From Streptomyces tardus (lineage in GTDB: Bacteria > Actinomycetota > Actinomycetes > Streptomycetales > Streptomycetaceae): a stretch of DNA of 64,000 nucleotides. Below, piece by piece: positions 8,649 to 16,751 of the stretch. The stretch is from assembly GCF_018101125.2 (NCBI RefSeq), contig NZ_JAELVF020000001.1, forward strand, positions 4,615,510-4,679,509, read 5' to 3'. How positions within the stretch are numbered: the first letter of the stretch is position 1; each line of letters starts with the position of its first letter. A program made the translations under genes and the position numbers. Under the pieces are notes generated by a model, which searched no databases, was not told the DNA's origin, and worked only from the letters and a program-made list of their open reading frames with translations.

Positions 8649-8785
8649 CGCGCCCGCCCCGCCGGCGGCCGGGGCAGCCGGGCCGAAGCAGCCGGGCCGA
8701 AGCGGTTGGGGCCGGGCACCGGTTGCGGCGCCGGCGAGCCCTCGGAAGAAGAGGGGCGCGGTGCGCGACCCGGCCCGCTGTCCGG

Positions 8786-9886
8786 TCACAGGTACATGCC
8801 CTGTTTCTGGTCCTCCCGAGCGGGCAACTCCACCGCGGGGAGCCCGCGTTTGAGTGCGTACAGCTCTGCCAGCGTCGCGCCGCGCGGCCCGATGCCCTCT
8901 TCGCGGCCGAGCCAGCGGACCGCCTCGGGGCGGGTGAGGGCGCCGACCTCCAGGCGCGCCAGACAGCGGCCGGGTCGTACAACGGCCGGGTGCAGCCGCT
9001 CCAGATCCTCGTTGGTGGTCACGCCGACCAGTACGTTGCGGCCCTGGCCCAGGAGCCCGTCGGTGAGGTTCAGCAGCCGCGAGAGTGCCTGGCCGGCGGC
9101 GTACTTCGCCTCGCCGCGGATCAGCTCGTCGCAGTCCTCCAGGAGGAGGAGTCTCCACCGGTCGGAATCGTCGTCCTCGCCCATGGAGAGCGACATCAGA
9201 TAGCCGATGTCGTTGAAGAGCTGGTCGGGATCGAGCACGCAGTCGACCTGGCACCAGTCGCGCCAGGAGCGGGCCAGGGTGCGCAGCGCAGAGGTCTTTC
9301 CGGTGCCGGGCGGCCCGTGCAGCAGGAGCAGGCGTCCGCTGAGGTCGTCGGGGCGCAGCTTCATCAGCCGGGCGAGGTCGTCGGCGACCGGTGCCGTGTA
9401 GTTGTCCCGGACGTCCTCCCACGCGGGGGCGGCGATCGTACGGCTGGCCCGGTAGGGCCCGCGTGCGGGGGAGAGGTGCCAGAAGCCCAGGGCCACCTCG
9501 TCCGGCACCGGCTCCTCCTCGTGCTCGGCGTCGGCGACGGCCGACTCCAGCAGGGAGGAGGCGAGTTCGTCGGTGACCGCGCAGATGTGGACATCCGTGC
9601 TCTGCCCCCACTTGGTGACCAGGGCGGTCCACCCCCGGCCCTCGGCGAGCGTGGAGTGCTGCTTCTCGGCGTGTGCGCTGCGCAGCACCGTGGCCCCGGG
9701 GGGAAGCAGGCTGTGGCCCGGCTTCGGATTGCGCAGTGTCCGGGAGCGCGCGAAGGGTTGGGCGCCGGCGGCGAAGCGGGTGTTGAAGATGCCGTCGATC
9801 ACTTCGGAGGGGCTGTCGCCGTCGCTGATGCTGAGCCGTACCGGCACCGCGGGCTCCGTCGCGGAGGGGGAGTCGTCCGTAGCCAT
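8786..9886 (-). CDS. AAA-family ATPase of the DUF5925 type
   Basis: 366 residues. The N-terminal half (about 1-165) is the unclassified actinobacterial domain now called DUF5925. The C-terminal half is an AAA ATPase module with Walker A GPPGTGKTS (around residue 190), Walker B LLLLEDCDELI, sensor-type VGVTTNEDLERL and arginine-finger-like VRPGRC. The start at 9886 gives MATDD; an upstream in-frame ATG at 9895 is possible, and neither has a good ribosome site. The function is unknown, but the module suggests remodelling of a protein partner. The gene is divergent from a small conserved protein. Confidence 0.85.
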   Translation of the reverse strand: MATDDSPSATEPAVPVRLSISDGDSPSEVIDGIFNTRFAAGAQPFARSRTLRNPKPGHSLLPPGATVLRSAHAEKQHSTLAEGRGWTALVTKWGQSTDVHICAVTDELASSLLESAVADAEHEEEPVPDEVALGFWHLSPARGPYRASRTIAAPAWEDVRDNYTAPVADDLARLMKLRPDDLSGRLLLLHGPPGTGKTSALRTLARSWRDWCQVDCVLDPDQLFNDIGYLMSLSMGEDDDSDRWRLLLLEDCDELIRGEAKYAAGQALSRLLNLTDGLLGQGRNVLVGVTTNEDLERLHPAVVRPGRCLARLEVGALTRPEAVRWLGREEGIGPRGATLAELYALKRGLPAVELPAREDQKQGMYL

Positions 9887-10382
9887 GGGGAACATCGTCA
9901 ACGAAAGATCACCGTGTACGCATCCCGTTTTCGGACTCCGATCGGCTTGTTCTCGCACTGTTCGCCGTGCGCGCCGGACAGGTGCGGACGTTCCGGGCCC
10001 GGTCGCGGGCGCGCGACTCCCGGTCAACAGGCGTCGCGGGCCGGTACGTGCCGGTGGGAGGGCGGCCGAAGCGGGAGTCACATCCGTCACGCATCATCCG
10101 TGACGGTGAAATCACGCCGCGTGGTGAGCGGTCAACTCACCCTCTGCGCCGACCATTTGCCTGGCGTGAAACGTTCGGCCAACCCTGCTGGTCGTGGTAG
10201 CCCTCGACGGTGGAAGCAGTCCTCGCGGAGGGTGCCGACCGGTCGGATTGCCGGTGCCTTTCAGGAGTGACGAACGCCCTTGCTGGGCATGCGATCCGGT
10301 AGACCGGGATACCTGCATGCCGCGTCTGGGCGATAGGGTTAACCTGCCCAGGCAGGGCGCCGTCGTACGGGTGGGGAGTCAG
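9887..10382. other. Long divergent spacer upstream of the DUF5925 ATPase
   Basis: 496 bases without a supportable gene. It contains a dyad at 10078-10109: outer tcac/gtga arms and an inner 8-bp pair, ccgtcacg (10084-10091) with cgtgacgg (10099-10106). This could be an operator or the stem of a small terminator. TAGGGT (10334-10339) may be the -10 for the gene at 10383. Confidence 0.45.
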
Positions 10383-10646
10383 ATGGAGCAGATAACAGTG
10401 CGTAACAGGCCGCGTGTGCCTGCGATCAACTGCGGTAGCTCCGCGGTGAGTTCGCGCCTGGACCGCCATCTCAGCGTGATGGGCGGCCCTGCGCTGCCAC
10501 CCGGCAAGGGCGACGAGGCGACCGTGCTGATGCGCGAGCTGACCTCCCGCGACCGGCAGCGCTCCCGGGCCAGCCGCAGCGCCAAGGTCTCGCTGTTCGC
10601 GCCGCTTCGGCGGCTTCGGCGCTCGCTCTTCGGCGGGCACGGCTGA
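10383..10646 (+). CDS. Small basic conserved protein of unknown function
   Basis: 87 residues from ATG 10383, with GGGGAG just upstream. A GTG at 10398 is a possible alternative. The N-terminus reads MEQITVRNRPRVPAIN; the middle is serine-rich (SSAVSSRLDRHLSVMGG); the C-terminus is strongly basic (RDRQRSRASRSAKV, then RRLRRSLFGG), suggesting contact with nucleic acid or membrane. There is no signal peptide or transmembrane segment. I do not recognise a named family. A clear terminator follows at 10760. Confidence 0.6.
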   Translation: MEQITVRNRPRVPAINCGSSAVSSRLDRHLSVMGGPALPPGKGDEATVLMRELTSRDRQRSRASRSAKVSLFAPLRRLRRSLFGGHG

Positions 10647-10759
10647 CGCCTGCCCGCTCGTCCGTCCGGGTCGTTGCCGCGGTCCGGCCGGTCCAGGCAG
10701 TACGCCGTGCCACCACCGCAAGCCCGCCCTGCCCTGCGCGTCGCCGCTTCTGAACCGTT

Positions 10760-10800
10760 CGACCGTACGCCCGCACCCACCCGCGGGCGTACGGTCGTTT
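10760..10800 (+). terminator. Intrinsic terminator after the small basic protein
   Basis: A perfect 15-bp stem (10760-10774 with 10783-10797), an 8-base loop, then TTT. Confidence 0.8.
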
Positions 10801-10853
10801 CGGCATCTCTGCGCCCCTCGGTGAGGCAGCGGGCGTCGGCGCAGCCTCGGAGC

Positions 10854-10888
10854 GAGGCGGGCGCCGGGGTTCCCGGGCGCCCGCCTCG
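10854..10888 (-). terminator. Terminator of the hmgA-gntR operon
   Basis: A perfect 13-bp GC-rich stem (10854-10866 with 10876-10888) about 50 bases past the GntR stop on the minus strand. Confidence 0.6.
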
Positions 10889-10941
10889 ACGTCTCTGCGA
10901 GGAGCTGCGCGGCCGAGCGTGCGCCCGGCCCGTTGGTGGGG

Positions 10942-11772
10942 TCAGTCCTGCTCGCCGGCTGGGGGCCGGTGGGCCGGGCGGCTCCGGCCGCCGGCGGTCT
11001 CGGCTGCGATGTTCTCCACCGTCATCGAGAAGGAGAAGCGGTCCCCCCGGTAGTGGATGCGGGCCACGTCCACCACGGAGCCGGTCTCGTCGTAGGTGAC
11101 CCCGGTGTAGTGCAGGATGGGGCTGAGCAGCGGAACTTCCAGCAGTTCAGCGGTCTTCGGGTCGGCCAGGCGCGCTTCCACCGTGTCGGTGATCCGGCTG
11201 ATCCGGACCCCCACCTCGTCGCGCAGCAGCTTGGTCATCGGCATTCCGGCGAGCGCCGCGGGGTCGATCGCGGCAGCCACGGCGGGGGGTATGAGGTTCT
11301 CCGCCCAGTTGGTCGGCTCGCCTCCGGCCCGGTCGCGCCGCAGCCGCCGGTAGACCGTCACTTCCGTCAACCCGGGGAAGTGGCCGGCCAGTTCGGGCGG
11401 CACGGCGGCGCTGCGGTGGTCGAGCAGGGTGGTGTCCTCGCCCGACTGCTGGGCCACGATGGTGTCGACCGAGCCGAGCAGCCGCACCGTGCGCTCACGG
11501 CGGGCGTCGGGCTCGATGAAGGTGCCGCGCCGTCGGTGGCGGCTGATCAGCCCCTCGGTCTCCAACTCCTTCAGCGCCTGGCGCATCGTCAGCACGCTGA
11601 CCCCGTAGTGCTCCGCGAGCGACTCCTCGGTGGGCAGACGAAGCGGCGCCCCCGGGGGCCTGCCCAGGATCGAGGCGCGCAGGGACTGGGACACCTGGTA
11701 CCACAGGGGCAGCTTGCGATTGAGTGCCAGCGAGTCCGGTGCGAAGACGGTCAAGGTTCCTCCCGGGCCCAT
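10942..11772 (-). CDS. GntR/HutC-family regulator (UTRA effector domain), probable hmgA regulator
   Basis: 276 residues. The GntR winged helix occupies about residues 15-85 (LPLWYQVSQSLRASI, LPTEESLAEHYGVSVLTMRQALKEL, LISRHRRRGTFI). A UTRA ligand-binding domain follows, ending in IHYRGDRFSFSMTVENI. The ATG at 11772 begins one base after the hmgA stop, so the two genes form an operon. A TTG at 11754 with GGGAGGA just upstream is an alternative start. The position implies control of homogentisate or related aromatic catabolism, with an aromatic intermediate as the probable ligand; this is inferred from context. Confidence 0.88.
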   Translation of the reverse strand: MGPGGTLTVFAPDSLALNRKLPLWYQVSQSLRASILGRPPGAPLRLPTEESLAEHYGVSVLTMRQALKELETEGLISRHRRRGTFIEPDARRERTVRLLGSVDTIVAQQSGEDTTLLDHRSAAVPPELAGHFPGLTEVTVYRRLRRDRAGGEPTNWAENLIPPAVAAAIDPAALAGMPMTKLLRDEVGVRISRITDTVEARLADPKTAELLEVPLLSPILHYTGVTYDETGSVVDVARIHYRGDRFSFSMTVENIAAETAGGRSRPAHRPPAGEQD

Positions 11773-11773
11773 C

Positions 11774-13087
11774 CTAGGAGCGGAAGTGCCGCTGGAGCCC
11801 CTGCCATACGTCGTCGTAGGACTGCTGGCGGTGGTCTGCCGACATCGCCTGCTCGGTGGCGGCCACCGGCCAGCGGGTCTCGAACATGAACGCAAGACCG
11901 TCGTCGATCTTGGCGGGGGCCAGCTCGGCCGCGCTCGCCCGGTCGAAGGTCTCGCGGTCCGGTCCGTGCGCGGACATCATGTTGTGCAGCGAGCCGCCGC
12001 CGGGGACGAAGCCCTCGGCCTTGGCGTCGTAGGCACCCTCGACGAGGCCCATGTACTCGCTCATGACGTTGCGGTGGAAGTAGGGCGGGCGGAAGGTGTC
12101 CTCGCCGACCAGCCAGCGCGGTGCGAACACCACGAAGTCGACGTTGGCCAGGCCCGGGGTGTCTGAGGGCGAGGTCAGCACGGTGAAGATCGAGGGGTCC
12201 GGGTGGTCGTAGCTGATGCTGCCGAGGACGTTGAAGCGGCGCAGGTCGTAGACGTAGGGCACCAGGTTTCCGTGCCAGGCGACGACGTCCAGCGGGGAGT
12301 GCGTGCAGCGGGCCGACCAGAGGTTGCCGCAGAACTTGCTGACGACCTCGGTCTCCCGGTCCTCCTCCTCGTACGTCGCGGTCGGGGCGAGGAAGTCGCG
12401 GGGTGCGGCGAGGCCGTTGGCGCCGATCGGGCCGAGGTCGGGCAGGACGAAGGGCCTTCCGTAGTTCTCCAGCACGTAGCCGCGGGCGGTGCCCTCGGGC
12501 AGCTCCGCGCGGAAGCGGACACCGCGCGGGATCAGCGCGATGTGGCCCGGCGGAGCGTGCAGCCGCCCGAACTCGGTGTGCAGCAGCAGGCTGCCGCGCT
12601 CGGGGACGATCAGCAGCTCGCCGTCGGAGTCGCTGAAGACCCGGTCGGTCATCGAGGCGTCGGCCGCGTACAGGTGGATCGCGCTTCCGGTGCGCCGGCT
12701 CGCGTCGCCGTTGCCGCCGAGCGTCCACAGTCCGTCCAGGAAGTCGGTGCCCGGGGCCGGCTCGGGCAGGGGGTTCCAGCGCAGCCGGTTGGGGTCGGCG
12801 ACCTCGTGGAACGGGGCGGAGCGCAGCCGGCCGGAGGGGATGCGGGTGAAGGCGGGGTGCGCCGCGGACGGGTGGATCCGGTAGAGCCACGAGCGGCGGT
12901 TGTGGGCGCGGGGCTCGGTGAACGCCGTACCGCTGAGCTGCTCCGCGTAGAGGCCGAGGGGTGCGCGCTGGGGCGAGTTCCGGCCAATGGGCAGTGCGCC
13001 GGCGACGGCCTCGCTGCTGTGCTCGTTCCCGAAGCCCGGGCTGTGGGTCAGCTCCGGCACGGTCCTGCGTACCTGCTCACCGTTCAT
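11774..13087 (-). CDS. hmgA: Homogentisate 1,2-dioxygenase
   Basis: Opens the ring of homogentisate to maleylacetoacetate in tyrosine/phenylalanine breakdown, using Fe(II) and O2. 437 residues from ATG 13087 (MNGEQ), preferred over 13120 because GGGAGC lies eight bases upstream. Family landmarks are PGFGNEHSSEA near the N-terminus, the cupin strands HTEFGRLHAPPGHIALIPRG and RGYVLENYG, and the metal-site region YFHRNVMSEYMGL through SLHNMMSAHGPD. The downstream isomerase and hydrolase genes of the pathway are not in this window. Cotranscribed with gntR. Confidence 0.95.
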   Translation of the reverse strand: MNGEQVRRTVPELTHSPGFGNEHSSEAVAGALPIGRNSPQRAPLGLYAEQLSGTAFTEPRAHNRRSWLYRIHPSAAHPAFTRIPSGRLRSAPFHEVADPNRLRWNPLPEPAPGTDFLDGLWTLGGNGDASRRTGSAIHLYAADASMTDRVFSDSDGELLIVPERGSLLLHTEFGRLHAPPGHIALIPRGVRFRAELPEGTARGYVLENYGRPFVLPDLGPIGANGLAAPRDFLAPTATYEEEDRETEVVSKFCGNLWSARCTHSPLDVVAWHGNLVPYVYDLRRFNVLGSISYDHPDPSIFTVLTSPSDTPGLANVDFVVFAPRWLVGEDTFRPPYFHRNVMSEYMGLVEGAYDAKAEGFVPGGGSLHNMMSAHGPDRETFDRASAAELAPAKIDDGLAFMFETRWPVAATEQAMSADHRQQSYDDVWQGLQRHFRS

Positions 13088-13118
13088 TTCGCGCGCTCCC
13101 GACCGAGTCCGATCCATC

Positions 13119-13142
13119 ATTCCTGTGCTCGACCATAGGAAT
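13119..13142. promoter_or_regulatory. Dyad over the hmgA -10 region
   Basis: attcct (13119-13124) and aggaat (13137-13142) flank a 12-base centre. TATGGT on the minus strand (13137-13132) could be the hmgA -10, so a dimer bound here would block the promoter. It is a candidate site for the GntR regulator. Confidence 0.4.
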
Positions 13143-13250
13143 TAATGCTCCCCCAGGCAAGACCCCGAACACGGGGCGTGTCGAGGGGCGTTCGCGAGTC
13201 GGGGGCAGGGGGTGGTGTGCGACGGGACGCGGGACGGGGGCTGACAGCGC

Positions 13251-13269
13251 AAACTAGCGCCGCTAGTTT
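13251..13269. promoter_or_regulatory. TetR operator 1 upstream of aldehyde dehydrogenase
   Basis: A perfect 19-bp palindrome, aaactagcg-c-cgctagttt, ends six bases before the ATG of the aldehyde dehydrogenase gene. Nearly the same palindrome occurs at 16697-16716 in front of the TetR and acyl-CoA dehydrogenase genes. Confidence 0.8.
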
Positions 13270-13275
13270 GTGGGC

Positions 13276-14694
13276 ATGCAGGGATACGACGCGATGTACA
13301 TCGACGGTGCCTGGCGCCCCGCCGCGGCCACCACCTCGATCGAGGTCCACAACCCGGCCGACGAGCGGCTGATCGGCAGCGTGCCGGCCGGCGGCGCCAA
13401 GGACATCGACGCCGCGGTGGGCGCCGCCCGCGCCGCGCTGCCCGGGTGGGCGGCCACCCCGCCGGCCGAGCGGGCAGCCGCTCTCGACGCACTGCGCGCC
13501 GTGCTCGACGCGCGCAGGGACACCGTCGCGGCCACCGTCACCGCCGAACTCGGCGCCCCCATCGGCTTCTCGGTGCCGGTGCACGCCGGGCTGCCGGTCC
13601 TGGTCACCGGGTCCTACGCGCGGCTGGCCGCCTCCCACGAGTTCCTGGAGGAGGTCGGCAACTCGCACATCCACCAGGTGCCGATCGGTGTCGTCGGTGC
13701 CATCACCCCCTGGAACTACCCGCTGCACCAGATCGTCGCGAAGGTCGCGCCCGCTCTGGCCGCCGGCTGCACGATCGTGGTCAAGCCCGCGGAGAACACC
13801 CCGCTGGTTGCCCAGCTCTTCGCCGACGCCGTGCACGAAGCGGGCCTGCCCGCCGGGGTGTTCAACCTGGTGACGGGGCTGGGGCCGGAGGCGGGGGAGG
13901 CGCTGGCGACACACGAAGGAGTGGACCTGGTCTCCTTCACCGGGTCCAGCGCGGTCGGCAGCAGGATCGGCGCCGCCGCGGGCCGTGCGATCAAACCGGT
14001 GGCGCTGGAGCTCGGCGGCAAATCGGCCAACGTCGTGCTGCCCGGCGCCGATCTCACCCGCGCGGTGAAGGTCGGGGTCGCCAATGTGATGGCCAACTCC
14101 GGCCAGACCTGCAGCGCCTGGACCCGGCTGCTGGTGGACGCCGCGCGCTACGACGAGGCGGTGGAGATCGCCGCCCGGGCGGTCGCCGAGTACGTACCGG
14201 GCGACCCGCGCGAGGAGACCACCCGCATCGGGCCGGTGGTCAGCGCGGCCCAGCGCGCGCGGGTGGACGACTACCTGGTCGGCGCGCTGGAGGAGGGCGC
14301 GCAGGCGGTCGTCGGCGGGCCGGGCGAGCCGGACGGGACGGAACGCGGCCACTGGGTGCGACCCACTGTCCTGGCCGAGGTGACCGAGTCGATGACCGTG
14401 GCGCAGGAGGAGATTTTCGGCCCCGTGCTGACCGTGCTCCGCTACGAGGACACCGACGACGCCGTACGGATCGCCAACGGCACGGTCTACGGACTCGCCG
14501 GGGCCGTGTGGGCAGCCGAGGAGGACGAAGCGGTGGCGTTCGCACGCCGGTTGGAGACCGGGCAGGTGGACATCAACGGCGGACGCTTCAACCCCCTTGC
14601 GCCCTTCGGTGGTTACAAGCGGTCCGGGATCGGCCGCGAGCTCGGCAGTCACGGGCTCGCCGAGTACCTCCAGACCCAGTCCCTGCAGTTCTGA
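13276..14694 (+). CDS. NAD(P)-dependent aldehyde dehydrogenase
   Basis: Oxidises an aldehyde to the acid. 472 residues, standard family length. Cofactor-site PWNYP has Asn147; the general base Glu245 is in LELGGKS; the catalytic cysteine Cys279 is in NSGQTC; the C-terminal FGGYKRSGIGRE is intact. The ATG at 13276 follows the operator palindrome by six bases, so the leader is very short or absent. A GTG at 13270 is also in frame. It is followed 130 bases later by a zinc alcohol dehydrogenase, which suggests a joint alcohol-to-acid pathway under the TetR encoded at 15963-16673. Confidence 0.92.
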   Translation: MQGYDAMYIDGAWRPAAATTSIEVHNPADERLIGSVPAGGAKDIDAAVGAARAALPGWAATPPAERAAALDALRAVLDARRDTVAATVTAELGAPIGFSVPVHAGLPVLVTGSYARLAASHEFLEEVGNSHIHQVPIGVVGAITPWNYPLHQIVAKVAPALAAGCTIVVKPAENTPLVAQLFADAVHEAGLPAGVFNLVTGLGPEAGEALATHEGVDLVSFTGSSAVGSRIGAAAGRAIKPVALELGGKSANVVLPGADLTRAVKVGVANVMANSGQTCSAWTRLLVDAARYDEAVEIAARAVAEYVPGDPREETTRIGPVVSAAQRARVDDYLVGALEEGAQAVVGGPGEPDGTERGHWVRPTVLAEVTESMTVAQEEIFGPVLTVLRYEDTDDAVRIANGTVYGLAGAVWAAEEDEAVAFARRLETGQVDINGGRFNPLAPFGGYKRSGIGRELGSHGLAEYLQTQSLQF

Positions 14695-14824
14695 CGTCCG
14701 CCCCGACCCGGCTGCCCGCGCAGCCCGCAGCCACAGCCCGTCGGAGCACGTGCCGCAGCCCGCAGTTCCCGCAACGGTGTACGTCCCCGGCGACCGGTCG
14801 CCGGCAACCTCAGGAGCCGCCCGT

Positions 14825-15907
14825 ATGACCCGTGCCGCCGTACTCGAGGCCGTGAACGCGCCGCTGACCCTGACCGAGATCGAACTGCCCGAGCCCGGGC
14901 CGGGGCAGGTCCGGATCAAGCTGGCCGCCGCCGGTGTCTGCCACTCCGACCTCTCGCTCACCAACGGCACCCTGCGGCAGCCGGTGCCGGCCGTGCTCGG
15001 CCACGAGGGCGCGGGTGTGGTGGTGAGCGTGGGCGAGGGGGTCACCACAGTGGCGCCGGGCGCCGAGGTGATCCTGAACTGGGCGCCCTCCTGCGGCGGT
15101 TGCCACTTCTGCGTACGGCTGAACGAGCCCTGGCTCTGTCCGCACGCCAACGACGCGACGACCGTTCCCTACGCCCGGGACGCCACCGGACGAGCGCTCT
15201 ACCCGGGGCTGAGCGTCGCCGCGTTCGCCGAGGAGACGGTGGTGCCGGAACGGGCGGTGCTGCCGCTGCCGGCCGGGGTGCCGCTGCTGGACGCCGCGCT
15301 GCTCGGATGCGCCGTGCTGACCGGATACGGCGCGGTCCACCACAGTGCGCGGGTGCAGGCGGGCGAGTCCGTGGTGGTCGTCGGCCTCGGCGGAGTCGGC
15401 CTCGCGGTGCTTCAGTCCGCGCGCATCGCGGGCGCCGAGCGGGTGATCGCGGTCGATGTGTCGCCGCGGAAGGAGGAGTTGGCGCGCGCCTGCGGGGCGA
15501 CGGACTTCCTGGTCGCCTCCGAGTCGACCGCCAAGGACGTACGTGCGCTCACCGCGGGGCTGGGCGCGGATGTGGCGGTGGAGTGCGTCGGACGGGCCGA
15601 AACGATCCGCACCGCCTGGGGCGCCACCCGTCGGGGCGGCCGTACGACGGTGGTCGGCATCGGCGGGCGGGAGGAGAAGGTGTCCTTCTCCGCGCTGGAG
15701 CTGTTCCACTTCGCCAGAACGCTCTCCGGCTGCGTCTACGGAAACTGCGACCCGGCCCGCGAGTTGCCGGTGCTGGCCGAGTACGTGCGCACCGGGGCGC
15801 TCGACCTCGGCGCGCTGGTGACCGGGCGCATCGGGCTCGCGGACATCCCGGACGCCTTCGGGGAGATGGTCCACGGGCGCGGCGGTCGTGCACTGGTGGT
15901 GTTCTGA
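14825..15907 (+). CDS. Zinc-dependent alcohol dehydrogenase (MDR family)
   Basis: 360 residues from ATG 14825, with AGGAG eight bases upstream. The catalytic zinc site is Cys39 (GVCHSD), His60 and Glu61 (GHEGAG). The structural zinc loop has Cys90, 93, 96 and 105. The Rossmann motif is GLGGVGLAV near residue 180. It oxidises an alcohol or reduces an aldehyde with NAD(H). It probably supplies the neighbouring aldehyde dehydrogenase. Convergent with the TetR gene. Confidence 0.9.
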   Translation: MTRAAVLEAVNAPLTLTEIELPEPGPGQVRIKLAAAGVCHSDLSLTNGTLRQPVPAVLGHEGAGVVVSVGEGVTTVAPGAEVILNWAPSCGGCHFCVRLNEPWLCPHANDATTVPYARDATGRALYPGLSVAAFAEETVVPERAVLPLPAGVPLLDAALLGCAVLTGYGAVHHSARVQAGESVVVVGLGGVGLAVLQSARIAGAERVIAVDVSPRKEELARACGATDFLVASESTAKDVRALTAGLGADVAVECVGRAETIRTAWGATRRGGRTTVVGIGGREEKVSFSALELFHFARTLSGCVYGNCDPARELPVLAEYVRTGALDLGALVTGRIGLADIPDAFGEMVHGRGGRALVVF

Positions 15908-15962
15908 GCGTCGTGGCGGAGGGGCGGCCGGCGGCGAGAGCGGAGGCGGCCGGAGAGCCGAC

Positions 15963-16673
15963 TCACCCGCGAGGCCGAGCCGGTCTCTGCCGCGCGCCGT
16001 CGGCATGGTCGGCGTCGGCACGCTCACCGTCGTCCCGCGCGCCGTCGTCCCGCGCGCCGTACTGCAGCCCCAGCCCGTCGACCAGCGCCTGCAGGCCGGT
16101 TTCGAACGCGCCCTCGTCCACTCGCCGTCGGTGCTCGGCGAGCAGATGCGCCTGGTCAAGGTGTGGATAGTCGCTGTCGTAGAGTGCCGCGTCGTCGACA
16201 AAACCGCCGGCGAAGGAGCCGAGCGCCGAACCGGCCACGAAGTAGCGCATCAGCGCGCCGATCCGGGTGGCCTGTGCGCGCGGCCAGCCGGCTGCGACCA
16301 TCGCTCCGAACACCTCGTCCGCCATGCGCAGTTGGCTCGGCCGGCGGCCCGGGCCCCGGACGAGGTGCGGGACGATGTTCGGGTGAGCGGTCAGCGCGGC
16401 GCGGTAGGAGCGCGCCCAGCGCAGCAGGGCCTGCGGCCACCGCGTCCCGTCCCGGAACATCGACAGGTCGACCTCGGCGCACACCCGGTCCGCCACCGCG
16501 TCGAGAATCTCGTCCTTGGTGCGGAAGTGGTTGTACAACGAGGGCCCGCTCACGCCGAGTTCGGCGGCGAGCCGTCGGGTGGACACCGCCTGGAGGCCCT
16601 CCAGGTCGACCACGGTGAGGGCTGCCCCGACGATCCGGTCGCGGTTGAGCAGGGGCTTGCGGGGGCGGGCCAT
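15963..16673 (-). CDS. TetR-family regulator of the alcohol/acyl-CoA cluster
   Basis: 236 residues from MARPRKPLL; an in-frame ATG nine bases upstream (16682) is possible. The N-terminal HTH is clear (RDRIVGAALTVV, then VSTRRLAAELGVSGPSLYNHFRTKDEIL). The C-terminal ligand domain contains ALGSFAGGFVDD. The tail has short Asp/Arg/Ala repeats of low complexity. It is divergent from an acyl-CoA dehydrogenase over one palindrome, and a second copy lies upstream of the aldehyde dehydrogenase. It is therefore predicted to repress itself and both flanking units, with an acyl-CoA or fatty acid as likely inducer. Confidence 0.88.
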   Translation of the reverse strand: MARPRKPLLNRDRIVGAALTVVDLEGLQAVSTRRLAAELGVSGPSLYNHFRTKDEILDAVADRVCAEVDLSMFRDGTRWPQALLRWARSYRAALTAHPNIVPHLVRGPGRRPSQLRMADEVFGAMVAAGWPRAQATRIGALMRYFVAGSALGSFAGGFVDDAALYDSDYPHLDQAHLLAEHRRRVDEGAFETGLQALVDGLGLQYGARDDGARDDGERADADHADGARQRPARPRG

Positions 16674-16696
16674 GCGGCACATAGTAGTGGCGGCCT

Positions 16697-16716
16697 TTAA
16701 CTAGCACTGCTAATTT
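16697..16716. promoter_or_regulatory. TetR operator 2 in the tetR/acyl-CoA dehydrogenase divergent spacer
   Basis: The core aactagca-c-tgctaatt (16699-16715) matches operator 1 (13251-13269) in spacing, central c and the aactagc half-site. It is the only dyad in a 78-base divergent spacer, so one site can control both directions. Confidence 0.78.
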
Positions 16717-16751
16717 CTTGCCCGTGCCGGACCAGGATCGAGGTGTGTGCC

